From Pseudoselenomonas ruminantium (lineage in GTDB: Bacteria > Bacillota > Negativicutes > Selenomonadales > Selenomonadaceae), in the NCBI GenBank assembly GCA_002448495.1, contig DJYL01000123.1, positions 1-12,021 of the forward strand: a DNA stretch of 12,021 nt, given 5' to 3'. Position 1 is the stretch's first letter. The number at the start of each line of letters is the position of its first letter. The notes beneath the pieces are model-generated. The model did no database searches, was not told the DNA's origin, and saw nothing but the letters and a program-made list of their open reading frames with translations. This document shows positions 5,254 through 12,021 of the stretch, one piece after another. The translations under genes were made by a program, and so were the position numbers.

Positions 5254-6183
5254 TTGTTTTGGGTATCGGTTGTATTTTTTGCGGCATTGTTGTTTATTTT
5301 TTTGCCGGCAGTGATTACTTGTCTGATTTACCAGAGAATTCCCGTAGATAAAAACAAACGGCGTTTTTTAAAAGGGGTAACCCTGTATCCTGCTGCAATG
5401 GCAGGGAGCAGCTATTATGGTTATCATTATGAGCGTAAGCATCAGGTCAAGCATTATTATGATGTAAAGTTTCCGCAGTCAGCAGATTCAGCAGGTTTGA
5501 CCATTGCACAGATAAGCGATGTGCATTTGGGCAAATTCTTTTCTATTGAAGATTTACGCCGGTTGTTGCAGCTGGTGGCGGAAGATGAACCGGATATTTT
5601 GGCGGTGACCGGAGATTTGTTTGATGATGTACAGATGAATCCGGAAGCTGTGCAGGTTCTGGATGAGGCCGTGGATTTATTTCCCAAAGGGATTTACTTC
5701 TGTATAGGCAATCATGAGACTTACCGCAATTGGGGGCGCACCGCAAAACTGTTGACGAAAACACGGGTGCATGTACTGGTGGGGCGGTCTGAAAAAGTGC
5801 CGGGCACGAATCTTTGGCTGGCAGGCGCAGAATATTCTTTTTCCCGGGATGATGAGAGCTTTGAACTGGAAAAAGAGGCCTTAACCCAAAAGGCGGTGAA
5901 GGACATTCCTCAGGAGGAACTGGTGAATACAATTTTGCTGGCACATCATCCTGAGTATATTGATAACGGTGCAGAACTGGGGATTCCCTTGACCCTTACC
6001 GGGCATACCCATGGCGGACAGCTGGGGATTTTTGGTTTTCCCGTTATTCCCGTTTATAAGTACAATCGAGGCTTTGTGAAGATTGGAGCAAGTCTGGGGT
6101 ATGTTCATTGCGGCAACGGCAGCTGGCTGCCTCTGCGTATTGGCTGCCCGCCGGAGATAGCTTATTTCCGGCTGACGGAATAA
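5254..6183 (+). CDS. Membrane-anchored calcineurin-like metallophosphoesterase (YkuE/YaeI type)
   Basis: The 309-residue protein has one N-terminal membrane segment (about residues 2-25) and a metallophosphoesterase domain with all metal-site blocks in order: SDVHLG (D89, H91), GDLFD (D121), GNHE (N153-H154-E155), AHHPEY (H231) and GHTHGG (H251, H253). These bind a two-metal centre that cleaves phosphoesters. Relatives include Bacillus YkuE and Escherichia coli YaeI, the latter reported to act on lipid A-like or other phosphodiesters; the substrate here is unknown. The start is TTG: AGGAGG at 5241-5246 is 7 bases upstream and no ATG in frame gives the membrane anchor. It is the first gene of an operon with the glycosyltransferase 19 bases downstream. 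Confidence 0.9.
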   Translation: MFWVSVVFFAALLFIFLPAVITCLIYQRIPVDKNKRRFLKGVTLYPAAMAGSSYYGYHYERKHQVKHYYDVKFPQSADSAGLTIAQISDVHLGKFFSIEDLRRLLQLVAEDEPDILAVTGDLFDDVQMNPEAVQVLDEAVDLFPKGIYFCIGNHETYRNWGRTAKLLTKTRVHVLVGRSEKVPGTNLWLAGAEYSFSRDDESFELEKEALTQKAVKDIPQEELVNTILLAHHPEYIDNGAELGIPLTLTGHTHGGQLGIFGFPVIPVYKYNRGFVKIGASLGYVHCGNGSWLPLRIGCPPEIAYFRLTE

Positions 6184-6202
6184 GTGAAACGAGGTGATTG
6201 GC

Positions 6203-7651
6203 ATGGAGGCGCAGTGGCAGGAAATTATTGCTCTTTTGCAGCGGGGAAGGACGCAAATGGCTCGGAAAAAGCTGGATGATTTGCGGGGGCAGATACCGCA
6301 GGAGGAAGAATGGCGCCTGCATGAGCTTTATGGAGCGGTATTCCATGATTTGGCTGACCCGGAAGGTGCGGCTGCTGCGTACAGCAACGCGGCAAAATGC
6401 GATAAATACCTGCGCAGCCAGCGTGAACATTATTCCAGTTATCTTTTTGCCCTGCATTATCTGCCGGGACTTAGTGCTGAGGAATTAGCTCAGCAGCATA
6501 AATTCTATCAGGAACTTTATCGTGAAGAAGTATGTCTGCCTGCGCGTAAGGCGGCACCACACAGCCGCCTGCGCATTGGCTTTATTGCTGCGGATTTTTG
6601 TGACAGTGCAGCGGCGCGTTTCTATGAAGCTCTGGTGACGGGGCTGGATGTGCGTTATGCCAGCACTTATCTTTATGCTTTGGAAGATGAAGAGGATAGT
6701 TTTACTCATCGCCTGCAGGGAAGCGGTCTTATTTATCGCTGTCTGGAGGGAAAAAATCTGGTGGAAATGGCGGAGGCTATCCGCTGGGATGAAATTGATA
6801 TTCTGGTGGATTTGTCTGGCCATTCAGGTGGAGGCCTGACCTTGATGGTACTGGCGAAAAAGCCTGCGCCGGTACAGCTTTCGGCAATAGGCTATTTTGA
6901 CACCACGGGCCTTGAAGCCGTGGATGGGGTGCTTACCGATAATGTCCTTGACCCATCTGCGCGCGATGCGGCTTACTTTAGCGAGAAGTTCATCAAATTG
7001 CCGCATGCCTTTTGCTTTACACCCAATGAAGCCATGCAAAAAAGCAGGCATCAGGCACGTGGGGAAAATGCCCCGCTGACGTTTGGCTCCTTTCAGAATG
7101 CCATGAAAATCAATACGGAGGTTTTAGCTTTGTGGCGGGAGATTATGGCGCTTTCGCCGGGGGCAAGGCTGATTGTGCAGGATACCACGCGTCTGCCCGA
7201 ACGGCGGCAGGCCATAGAACGCAGGCTGGAAAAAGCCGGCCTGCCTATGGAACGGACAGAAGTGCGTCTGGGTACAGATAATTATCTGGCGGGATATCAG
7301 GAAATCGATATCATGCTGGACACTTTTCCCTATAATGGCGGTGCGATGACGGCTGCATCCCTTTATATGGGAGTGCCGGTGGTCACAATCAGAGGAAACC
7401 ATCATAGCGCCCGTTTTGGGGCAAGCCTGTTGAGCACAGCAGGTTATGGCGAGTGGATTGCGGAAAATCCCCGCAGTTATGTGAAAATCGCCTTGCAGCT
7501 GGCTGCTGACCGGTCATTTCTAAGGGCTGTGCAGGAAAATCTTCGGAGTGAAATGGAAAATTCACCTCTGTGCGACAAGGCAGCGTACGGGCAGAATTTT
7601 TGGCGCGCCTGCATTGATTTATGGGCGGAAAGGGGAGATTTTGCCCTATGA
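6203..7651 (+). CDS. GT41 (OGT/SPINDLY-like) glycosyltransferase
   Basis: The 482-residue protein matches O-linked GlcNAc transferase-type enzymes, which move a sugar from a nucleotide donor to Ser/Thr of target proteins. Residues 1-115 are helical and TPR-like but short, with an AAAAYSNAAKCDKY phrase. The catalytic region starts near 120 (RLRIGFIAADF). It includes DLSGHSGGG at 203-211, KPAPVQLSAIGYFDTTGL, YFSEKFIKLPHAFCF, FGSFQNAMKIN with K302 at the position of the nucleotide-binding lysine, and DTFPYNGGAMTAASL from D373, the donor-site block. The ATG at 6203 follows GAGGTGAT by 4 bases and is preferred over the GTG at 6194. The stop overlaps the next start (ATGA at 7648-7651). The targets are not shown; flagellin or another surface protein is a guess. 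Confidence 0.9.
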   Translation: MEAQWQEIIALLQRGRTQMARKKLDDLRGQIPQEEEWRLHELYGAVFHDLADPEGAAAAYSNAAKCDKYLRSQREHYSSYLFALHYLPGLSAEELAQQHKFYQELYREEVCLPARKAAPHSRLRIGFIAADFCDSAAARFYEALVTGLDVRYASTYLYALEDEEDSFTHRLQGSGLIYRCLEGKNLVEMAEAIRWDEIDILVDLSGHSGGGLTLMVLAKKPAPVQLSAIGYFDTTGLEAVDGVLTDNVLDPSARDAAYFSEKFIKLPHAFCFTPNEAMQKSRHQARGENAPLTFGSFQNAMKINTEVLALWREIMALSPGARLIVQDTTRLPERRQAIERRLEKAGLPMERTEVRLGTDNYLAGYQEIDIMLDTFPYNGGAMTAASLYMGVPVVTIRGNHHSARFGASLLSTAGYGEWIAENPRSYVKIALQLAADRSFLRAVQENLRSEMENSPLCDKAAYGQNFWRACIDLWAERGDFAL

Positions 7652-8460
7652 AGCAGGATTTGACGTGTTTTCTTAGCGGCGGCCCAGCGCCTATGCGCTG
7701 GCTGCTGCTGGAAAGCCTGACTTACATAGAAAAAATTGTGGTCTTGTATCCGAATGCCTGCCTGACGGTGGTTACGGAAATCGAAGAAGCAGCAGATTTG
7801 GCCGAGTTTGCCGGCATGGATATTGAGTGGCATTTTGGGGATTGCCGCCGGGGAAAGCTGCCCTTTCCAGAGAATAGTTTTGATGCTGTTTTGGCAGAAA
7901 ATCTGCTGACGCAGGCGTATGAGCCATATGAATTATTAATGGACATCAGCCGCAGGCTCACCGATGTGGGCGTGCTCTATGGGGATTTTCTCAATGTGCG
8001 CTATATAGGTGTGCTGGAAGCTTTGCAGCAGGGCGAATTTCCCGTGCGGGAAAAACATCTCTATGCCAAAACGGAAATGGTGCGGCTTTTGGATGATACG
8101 CTGTTCAAGGAAATTGATTTTGTACCCGGTGATTGTGATGAGCATAGCGAAGCTGAGGCAGCGTGGGAAGCGGCAGGGTATGTCAATGTCAATCACGAGC
8201 TCGCTGTGAGCCGTTATTTGTTCCGGGCTGCTTGCAGTACGGCTTCGGTGGCTAATCTGAAGGGGCTCTATAGTCCTGAAGTGCGCAGGGATTTAGCAAG
8301 AATTCTGCATCGGATTGAGTATGATGTACGGCGGGAGGAAAATATTGCAAGATTGCGGGAATTGTGCGGGCGGGAGGGGATTTTTCCCGAATATCTCCAC
8401 GATTTTATCAATGAGGCTTGTTGTCATCGGGAGAAGGTTTTTAGGTTAATATCTATGTAG
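7648..8460 (+). CDS. Class I SAM-dependent methyltransferase-like protein
   Basis: The ATG at 7648 is chosen because AGGGGAGA (7631-7638) is well placed and the ATGA overlap couples it to the glycosyltransferase; an in-frame ATG at 7621 would lengthen it by nine residues. The 270-residue product has a central stretch typical of Methyltransf_11-like enzymes: GDCRRGKLPFPENSFDAVLAEN followed by a helix and GVLYGDFLN. The N-terminal nucleotide-binding glycine motif is degenerate (LSGGPAP and YPNACLTVV instead of GxGxG), so SAM binding is not certain. The C-terminal 100 residues are helical and charged and match nothing I know. Coupling to a GT41 enzyme suggests it alters the sugar or the glycosylated protein. 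Confidence 0.75.
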   Translation: MKQDLTCFLSGGPAPMRWLLLESLTYIEKIVVLYPNACLTVVTEIEEAADLAEFAGMDIEWHFGDCRRGKLPFPENSFDAVLAENLLTQAYEPYELLMDISRRLTDVGVLYGDFLNVRYIGVLEALQQGEFPVREKHLYAKTEMVRLLDDTLFKEIDFVPGDCDEHSEAEAAWEAAGYVNVNHELAVSRYLFRAACSTASVANLKGLYSPEVRRDLARILHRIEYDVRREENIARLRELCGREGIFPEYLHDFINEACCHREKVFRLISM

Positions 8461-8466
8461 CAAGGC

Positions 8467-8513
8467 GCCCGGTGGACTGGTAATATTTTTCCAATATCAC
8501 CAGTCCACCGGGC
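8467..8513. terminator. Long hairpin between convergent operons, lacking a U-tract
   Basis: A perfect 15-bp GC-rich stem pairs 8467-8481 with 8499-8513. It extends inward by five further pairs after one mismatch (ATATT with AATAT). It lies 6 bases after the stop of the plus-strand operon and 32 bases after the stop of the minus-strand operon. Neither strand shows a run of T after the stem, so it may end transcripts weakly or protect their 3' ends. Confidence 0.65.
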
Positions 8514-8545
8514 TTAGTGTGTATCTGTGGTTTAGTTTAGTTAAG

Positions 8546-9751
8546 TCAGCTGTTCTTTTTGCTCTTGAAGTGCAGGTCGATAGCTACGGCGGCCAAAAGG
8601 ACTAGACCTTTTACTACGCGCTGTACATCAACCGACCAGCCTAATAGGGACATGCCGTTGTTGAGCACACCCATAATCAGTGCGCCGACCACGGCACCGG
8701 TGACGGTGCCTTCGCCGCCGGGGACGGCGGTGCCGCCAATGTAGCAGGCGGCGATGGCATCCATTTCAAACATATCGCCGGCCTTTGGCGTTGCCGATGC
8801 GTTGCGGGCGGTGAGAATGACACCGGCCAGCCCTGCCAAAATGCCCATATTCACATAAATCCAGAACATGACATTGTTGACCTTGATGCCGGAGAGAGCC
8901 GCGGCTTTTCGGTTGCCGCCCACGGCATAGATCTGGCGGCCGGGTACCGTGCGATTCGTGAGGAAGGCGTAGAAAGCCACCAGAATGGCTACAATCATCA
9001 GTACAAGGGGCAGTCCCATATACATGGACAGTTTTACGGTGAAGAAGTTCACAATGATTACGGAAACGCCTACCTTGAAGACGGAGGCAGCTACCGAGGG
9101 CACTTCAAAGCCGTTCTTGGCTTTGTTACGGCGGGAGCGGATTTCCATGAAGACAATCAGTGCGGAAAGAAGCAGTCCGGCGGTCAGAGCCAGCAGTTCG
9201 AATTTAGTGCCGCCGATAGTGGTAAAAAACTGGGGCATATAGCCGGCACCAATCTGCGTGAATTCCTGTGGCAGAGGGCCTTTGGTCTGGCCGTTCAGCA
9301 CCACCAGGGCAAGGCCGCGGAATACCAGCATGTTGGCCAGGGTTACGATAAAGGGCGCTACGCCTAGTTTGGATATGAAGAAGCCTTGCCAGAAGCCCAC
9401 CAAAAGGCCTATGGCGATGGCTGCCAGAATCGCCAGGGGAATTGCCATCTGATAATCCACTACCATGATGGCGGCGATGGCGCCGGAAAAGGCTACTACG
9501 GAACCTACGGACAAATCCACATTGCCTGTGAGGCAGCATAATAGCATGCCCAAAGCCAGGACAATGACGTAGGAATTCTGCATGATGAGGTTATTGACGT
9601 TCATCGGTGAAACGTTTTTGAAATCCGACATAAAAGCGAAGATGGCGTAAATTACCACCAGAGCGATGATCATGCCGTATTCTTTGAGACTTTTCAGATG
9701 CTCCCTCATCTGGGCATCGTTTTTATTCATAGGTACTGCTTGTGACATCAT
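8546..9751 (-). CDS. gguB: Monosaccharide ABC transporter permease (GguB/MmsB type)
   Basis: This is a 401-residue inner-membrane permease of the BPD_transp_2 family, used by ribose-, xylose- and galactose-type importers. Hydrophobic segments begin near residue 29 (MIIALVVIYAIFAF) and recur to the C-terminus. Family landmarks are MLLCCLTGNVDLSVGSVVAFSG, GFFISKLGVAPFIVTLANML, GRQIYAVGGNRKAAALSGI and AACYIGGTAVPGGEGTVTGA. The length near 400 with a long middle loop matches the GguB/XylH subgroup rather than RbsC (about 320). Its start overlaps the ATPase stop as TAATG, and AAGGGAG lies 8 bases upstream. It is the last gene of the operon. Confidence 0.93.
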   Translation of the reverse strand: MMSQAVPMNKNDAQMREHLKSLKEYGMIIALVVIYAIFAFMSDFKNVSPMNVNNLIMQNSYVIVLALGMLLCCLTGNVDLSVGSVVAFSGAIAAIMVVDYQMAIPLAILAAIAIGLLVGFWQGFFISKLGVAPFIVTLANMLVFRGLALVVLNGQTKGPLPQEFTQIGAGYMPQFFTTIGGTKFELLALTAGLLLSALIVFMEIRSRRNKAKNGFEVPSVAASVFKVGVSVIIVNFFTVKLSMYMGLPLVLMIVAILVAFYAFLTNRTVPGRQIYAVGGNRKAAALSGIKVNNVMFWIYVNMGILAGLAGVILTARNASATPKAGDMFEMDAIAACYIGGTAVPGGEGTVTGAVVGALIMGVLNNGMSLLGWSVDVQRVVKGLVLLAAVAIDLHFKSKKNS

Positions 9752-11304
9752 TATGCTGTCTCCCTTCTGGCGCTGTGAGCCATGATGATGCGCATGATGG
9801 CCTCCTGGTCAAATTCTCCTTTTTGCAGTTCTCCGGCAATTTCGCCTTCGTTCAGCACGTAGATGCGGTCAGAAAGACCTAAAAGCTCCTCCATCTCAGA
9901 GGAAATCACAACCACGGCTTTGCCGGCCTCTGCCAGATGATTAATGACGGTGTAGATTTCGTACTTGGCACCTACATCGATACCACGGGTGGGTTCGTCT
10001 AAGATAAGCACATCCGGGTCGGAGAGCATCCACTTGGCCAGCACCACTTTTTGCTGGTTGCCCCCGGAGAGGCTTTCCACGCGCTGGGTGAGGCTGTCGG
10101 CTTTCACATTGATGCGCTTGGAGTAGTCTTCTGCTGCATGAATCTCTGCATCCGGGTTCAGAATGCCCTTTTTGGAAAAGCGTGATTTCAAACTGGCCAG
10201 ACTCATATTCCACTTAATATCATCGATGAGCACCAAACCATAGGTCTTTCTGTCCTCAGGTACATAGGCGATGTGCTGATCTATGGCGCTTTGCACCGTG
10301 GGCATGGTGATTTCCTGCCCGTCCTTATAGATATGACCCTGACTTTCAAAGCCGTAGGTATGGCCAAAGAGGCTCATAGCCAGCTCGGTGCGTCCGGCTC
10401 CCATGAGTCCGGCAAAGCCGACCACTTCACCTTTGCGTACGTTGAAGGAAATATGGGACAGGCGCTCTCTGGTGGGATCGTCCTCATCGTGCACTGTCCA
10501 GTCTTTTACCTCGAAGACCACTTCTCCTATTTGGGCGTGACGTTCCGGGTAGCGGTTGGTCAGCTCCCGTCCCACCATGCCCTTGATGATGCGGGCCTCG
10601 TCAATGGGGGTTCCATGGTCGCGCTCGATGGTTTCTATGGTGTGACCATCGCGGATAACGGTAATGCTGTCCGCCACGCGGGAGACCTCGTTCAACTTGT
10701 GGGAAATCATGATGCTGGTGAGTCCCTGTTTCTTCAGTTTCAACAGGAGTTCCAGCAGGGTATTGCTTTCCTCATCGTTCAGAGCCGAAGTGGGCTCATC
10801 CAGAATGAGAAGTTTGGCATTCTTGGCCAGCGCCTTGGCAATCTCAATCATCTGCTGCTGTCCCATGCCCAGATCTACAACCTTGCGGTTCACATTCTCA
10901 TGCATGCCAATGCTCTTTAGCACCTCGGCGGCTTTGCGCTGAGTTTCTTCCCAGTCAATGACTTTGCCGCCGTACATGAGGTTCTCGTTGCCGATAAAGA
11001 TATTTTCTGCCACCGTCAGCAGGGGGATAAGAGCCAGTTCCTGATGAATAATAACGATGCCTGTTTTCTCACTGGCCTTGATATCACTAAATTTTTGCAC
11101 CTGTCCGTTATAAACGATGTCCCCGGTATAAGTGCCATAAGGGTAGACACCGGAAAGCACGTTCATCAGGGTAGATTTTCCTGCGCCATTTTCGCCGCAG
11201 AGGGCATGTATCTCCCCCCGCTTCACCACCAGATTTACATCGTCCAGAGCCTTTACCCCGGAAAAGTCCTTGGTGATGTGGCGCATTTCCAAAATATTAT
11301 CCAT
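9751..11304 (-). CDS. gguA: Monosaccharide ABC transporter ATPase, two nucleotide-binding domains (GguA/MmsA type)
   Basis: This 517-residue ATPase powers the importer and belongs to the MglA/RbsA/XylG group with two fused ABC domains. Domain 1 has Walker [10 protein letters not shown] (37-45) and Walker [10 protein letters not shown] with D169; its signature is altered (LGMGQQQ). Domain 2 has a degenerate Walker A (GLMGAGRTE, Arg for Lys), the signature LSGGNQQK from 412, and Walker [11 protein letters not shown]. This asymmetry is normal for the family. The ATG at 11304 is preferred over one five codons earlier, because GGAGG (11313-11317) lies 8 bases upstream and would otherwise be inside the gene. 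It is followed by the permease with a one-base overlap. Confidence 0.94.
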   Translation of the reverse strand: MDNILEMRHITKDFSGVKALDDVNLVVKRGEIHALCGENGAGKSTLMNVLSGVYPYGTYTGDIVYNGQVQKFSDIKASEKTGIVIIHQELALIPLLTVAENIFIGNENLMYGGKVIDWEETQRKAAEVLKSIGMHENVNRKVVDLGMGQQQMIEIAKALAKNAKLLILDEPTSALNDEESNTLLELLLKLKKQGLTSIMISHKLNEVSRVADSITVIRDGHTIETIERDHGTPIDEARIIKGMVGRELTNRYPERHAQIGEVVFEVKDWTVHDEDDPTRERLSHISFNVRKGEVVGFAGLMGAGRTELAMSLFGHTYGFESQGHIYKDGQEITMPTVQSAIDQHIAYVPEDRKTYGLVLIDDIKWNMSLASLKSRFSKKGILNPDAEIHAAEDYSKRINVKADSLTQRVESLSGGNQQKVVLAKWMLSDPDVLILDEPTRGIDVGAKYEIYTVINHLAEAGKAVVVISSEMEELLGLSDRIYVLNEGEIAGELQKGEFDQEAIMRIIMAHSARRETA

Positions 11305-11357
11305 GCCGCCTTCCTCCATTATCTAATGTGGACGAGCACATTCTTACTTTAAGCATA

Positions 11358-11377
11358 GGGGCGGATACATCCGCCCC
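11358..11377 (-). promoter_or_regulatory. Intercistronic hairpin between binding protein and ATPase genes
   Basis: GGGGCGGA (11358-11365) pairs perfectly with TCCGCCCC (11370-11377) around a TACA loop, 23 bases after the binding-protein stop. There is no strong U-run on the minus strand. Such hairpins usually protect the upstream message or end part of the transcripts, so that more binding protein than transporter is made. Confidence 0.65.
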
Positions 11378-11400
11378 CATGTATATAAATATCATGCAAA

Positions 11401-12021
11401 TTATTTCAGCTGATCTGCCTTATAGTATCCGCTGTCCACCAGTTCTTTCTGGTAATTGTTCTTGTCCACTGCCACGGGCGTGCAGAGGTAGGAGGGAACT
11501 ACCAGCTTGTGGTTGTTATAAGAGGTGGTGTCGTTGATTTCGGGATCCTTGCCTTCGAGGACGGCCTGTACCATGGTTACGCATTTGTCCGCCAAAGTTC
11601 TGGTGTCTTTGAACACAGTCATGGTCTGTTTGCCGGAGATGATGTTCTTGGTAGCCATGAGTTCTGCATCCTGCCCCGTGATGAGCGGCCAGTTTTTGCC
11701 TACCTGATAGCCTGCACCTTCGAGGGCGGCGGCGATGCCGTAGCTGATGCCATCAAAGGGAGAGATAACTGCATCCAGTTTCTTGCCATCGGTGTAGTAG
11801 CCGGAAATCAGGTCTTCCATGCGGCGCTGGGCCGTTTCCTGGGACCAGCGCAGGGTGCAGATTGTGTCAAAGTCGGTCTGTTTGGAGGGAACAACCAGCT
11901 GGCCGTTGTCGATGTACTTCTGGAGCACTTCAAAGAGGCCGTCATTTAAGAAATGGGCGTTATTGTCATCCGGGGAACCGGCGAAGAATTCCACATTGTA
12001 GGGGCCTTTGCCCTCAGCGAG
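11401..12021 (-). CDS. chvE: Sugar-binding protein of the ABC transporter (ChvE type), 5' end outside the window
   Basis: The C-terminal 206 residues are present, about 60 percent of a usual 330-360-residue precursor; the signal peptide is not visible. Recognisable ChvE-type phrases are VEFFAGSPDDNNAHF, LRWSQETAQRRMEDLI, AVISPFDGISYGIAAALEGAGY and LITGQDAELMATKNIISG followed by TMTVFKDTRTLA. ChvE-type proteins bind aldoses such as xylose, glucose, galactose and arabinose; which one here cannot be told. In a diderm cell the protein would be periplasmic. It is the first visible gene of the minus-strand operon, 96 bases before the ATPase start. Confidence 0.92.
   Translation of the reverse strand, partial: LAEGKGPYNVEFFAGSPDDNNAHFLNDGLFEVLQKYIDNGQLVVPSKQTDFDTICTLRWSQETAQRRMEDLISGYYTDGKKLDAVISPFDGISYGIAAALEGAGYQVGKNWPLITGQDAELMATKNIISGKQTMTVFKDTRTLADKCVTMVQAVLEGKDPEINDTTSYNNHKLVVPSYLCTPVAVDKNNYQKELVDSGYYKADQLK

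Noticed and set aside
5040..5351. 103-residue open frame on the plus strand between the small regulator and the phosphoesterase
   Set aside because: It overlaps both genes in another frame and passes through a strong terminator.
10273..10920. 215-residue open frame on the plus strand
   Set aside because: It is antisense to the ATPase, whose motifs are intact; a codon-bias shadow.
1..12021. CRISPR array, tRNA, rRNA, insertion sequence or prophage
   Set aside because: No regularly spaced repeats, no tRNA cloverleaf or rRNA-like sequence noticed, and no transposase or integrase motifs.

Overview
The window looks like chromosomal DNA of a low-to-mid GC, diderm Firmicute. Selenomonas or a near relative in the Negativicutes is my best guess, from the overall style: a meso-diaminopimelate dehydrogenase, strong Gram-positive-type ribosome binding sites and intrinsic terminators, a possible sigma-28 promoter, and a ChvE/GguAB-type sugar transporter. 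The genus is inference and was not checked by any search.

Layout. Positions 1-1332 hold the tail of an unknown gene, then an M18 aminopeptidase coupled to it by an ATGA overlap. A Thr-rich, Cys-free protein of unknown function follows (1477-2136); it has a perfect GCCGATAA sigma-28-like -10 box upstream and a clear terminator. A single-gene unit encodes meso-diaminopimelate dehydrogenase (2294-3280). Positions 3658-4760 encode a Pro-rich single-pass membrane protein overlapping a small single-cluster ferredoxin. A 79-residue protein that may bind DNA has its own promoter and terminator (4879-5118). A tight operon (5254-8460) then encodes a membrane-anchored metallophosphoesterase that starts with TTG, a GT41 (OGT-like) glycosyltransferase and a methyltransferase-like protein. 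The right third, on the minus strand, is a monosaccharide ABC transporter: binding protein (truncated by the window end), ATPase and permease.

The most interesting part is the 377-base gap at 3281-3657. It appears to hold an uncatalogued type I toxin-antitoxin module. On the minus strand, a 29-residue peptide (one membrane segment, W-I-x-x-R and then a basic tail, resembling the Fst family) has a strong Shine-Dalgarno sequence, its own promoter and its own terminator. On the plus strand, a near-consensus promoter would start a short RNA of about 95 nt whose first 20 nt repeat the complement of the toxin start-codon region. The two differences between the repeat copies both give G-U wobbles, so the RNA could form an unbroken 20-bp duplex over the toxin start codon. 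A hairpin terminator ends this RNA just before the Shine-Dalgarno sequence of the next gene. The two promoters overlap divergently. The layout recalls tisB/istR and zorO/orzO, with a peptide closer to Fst.
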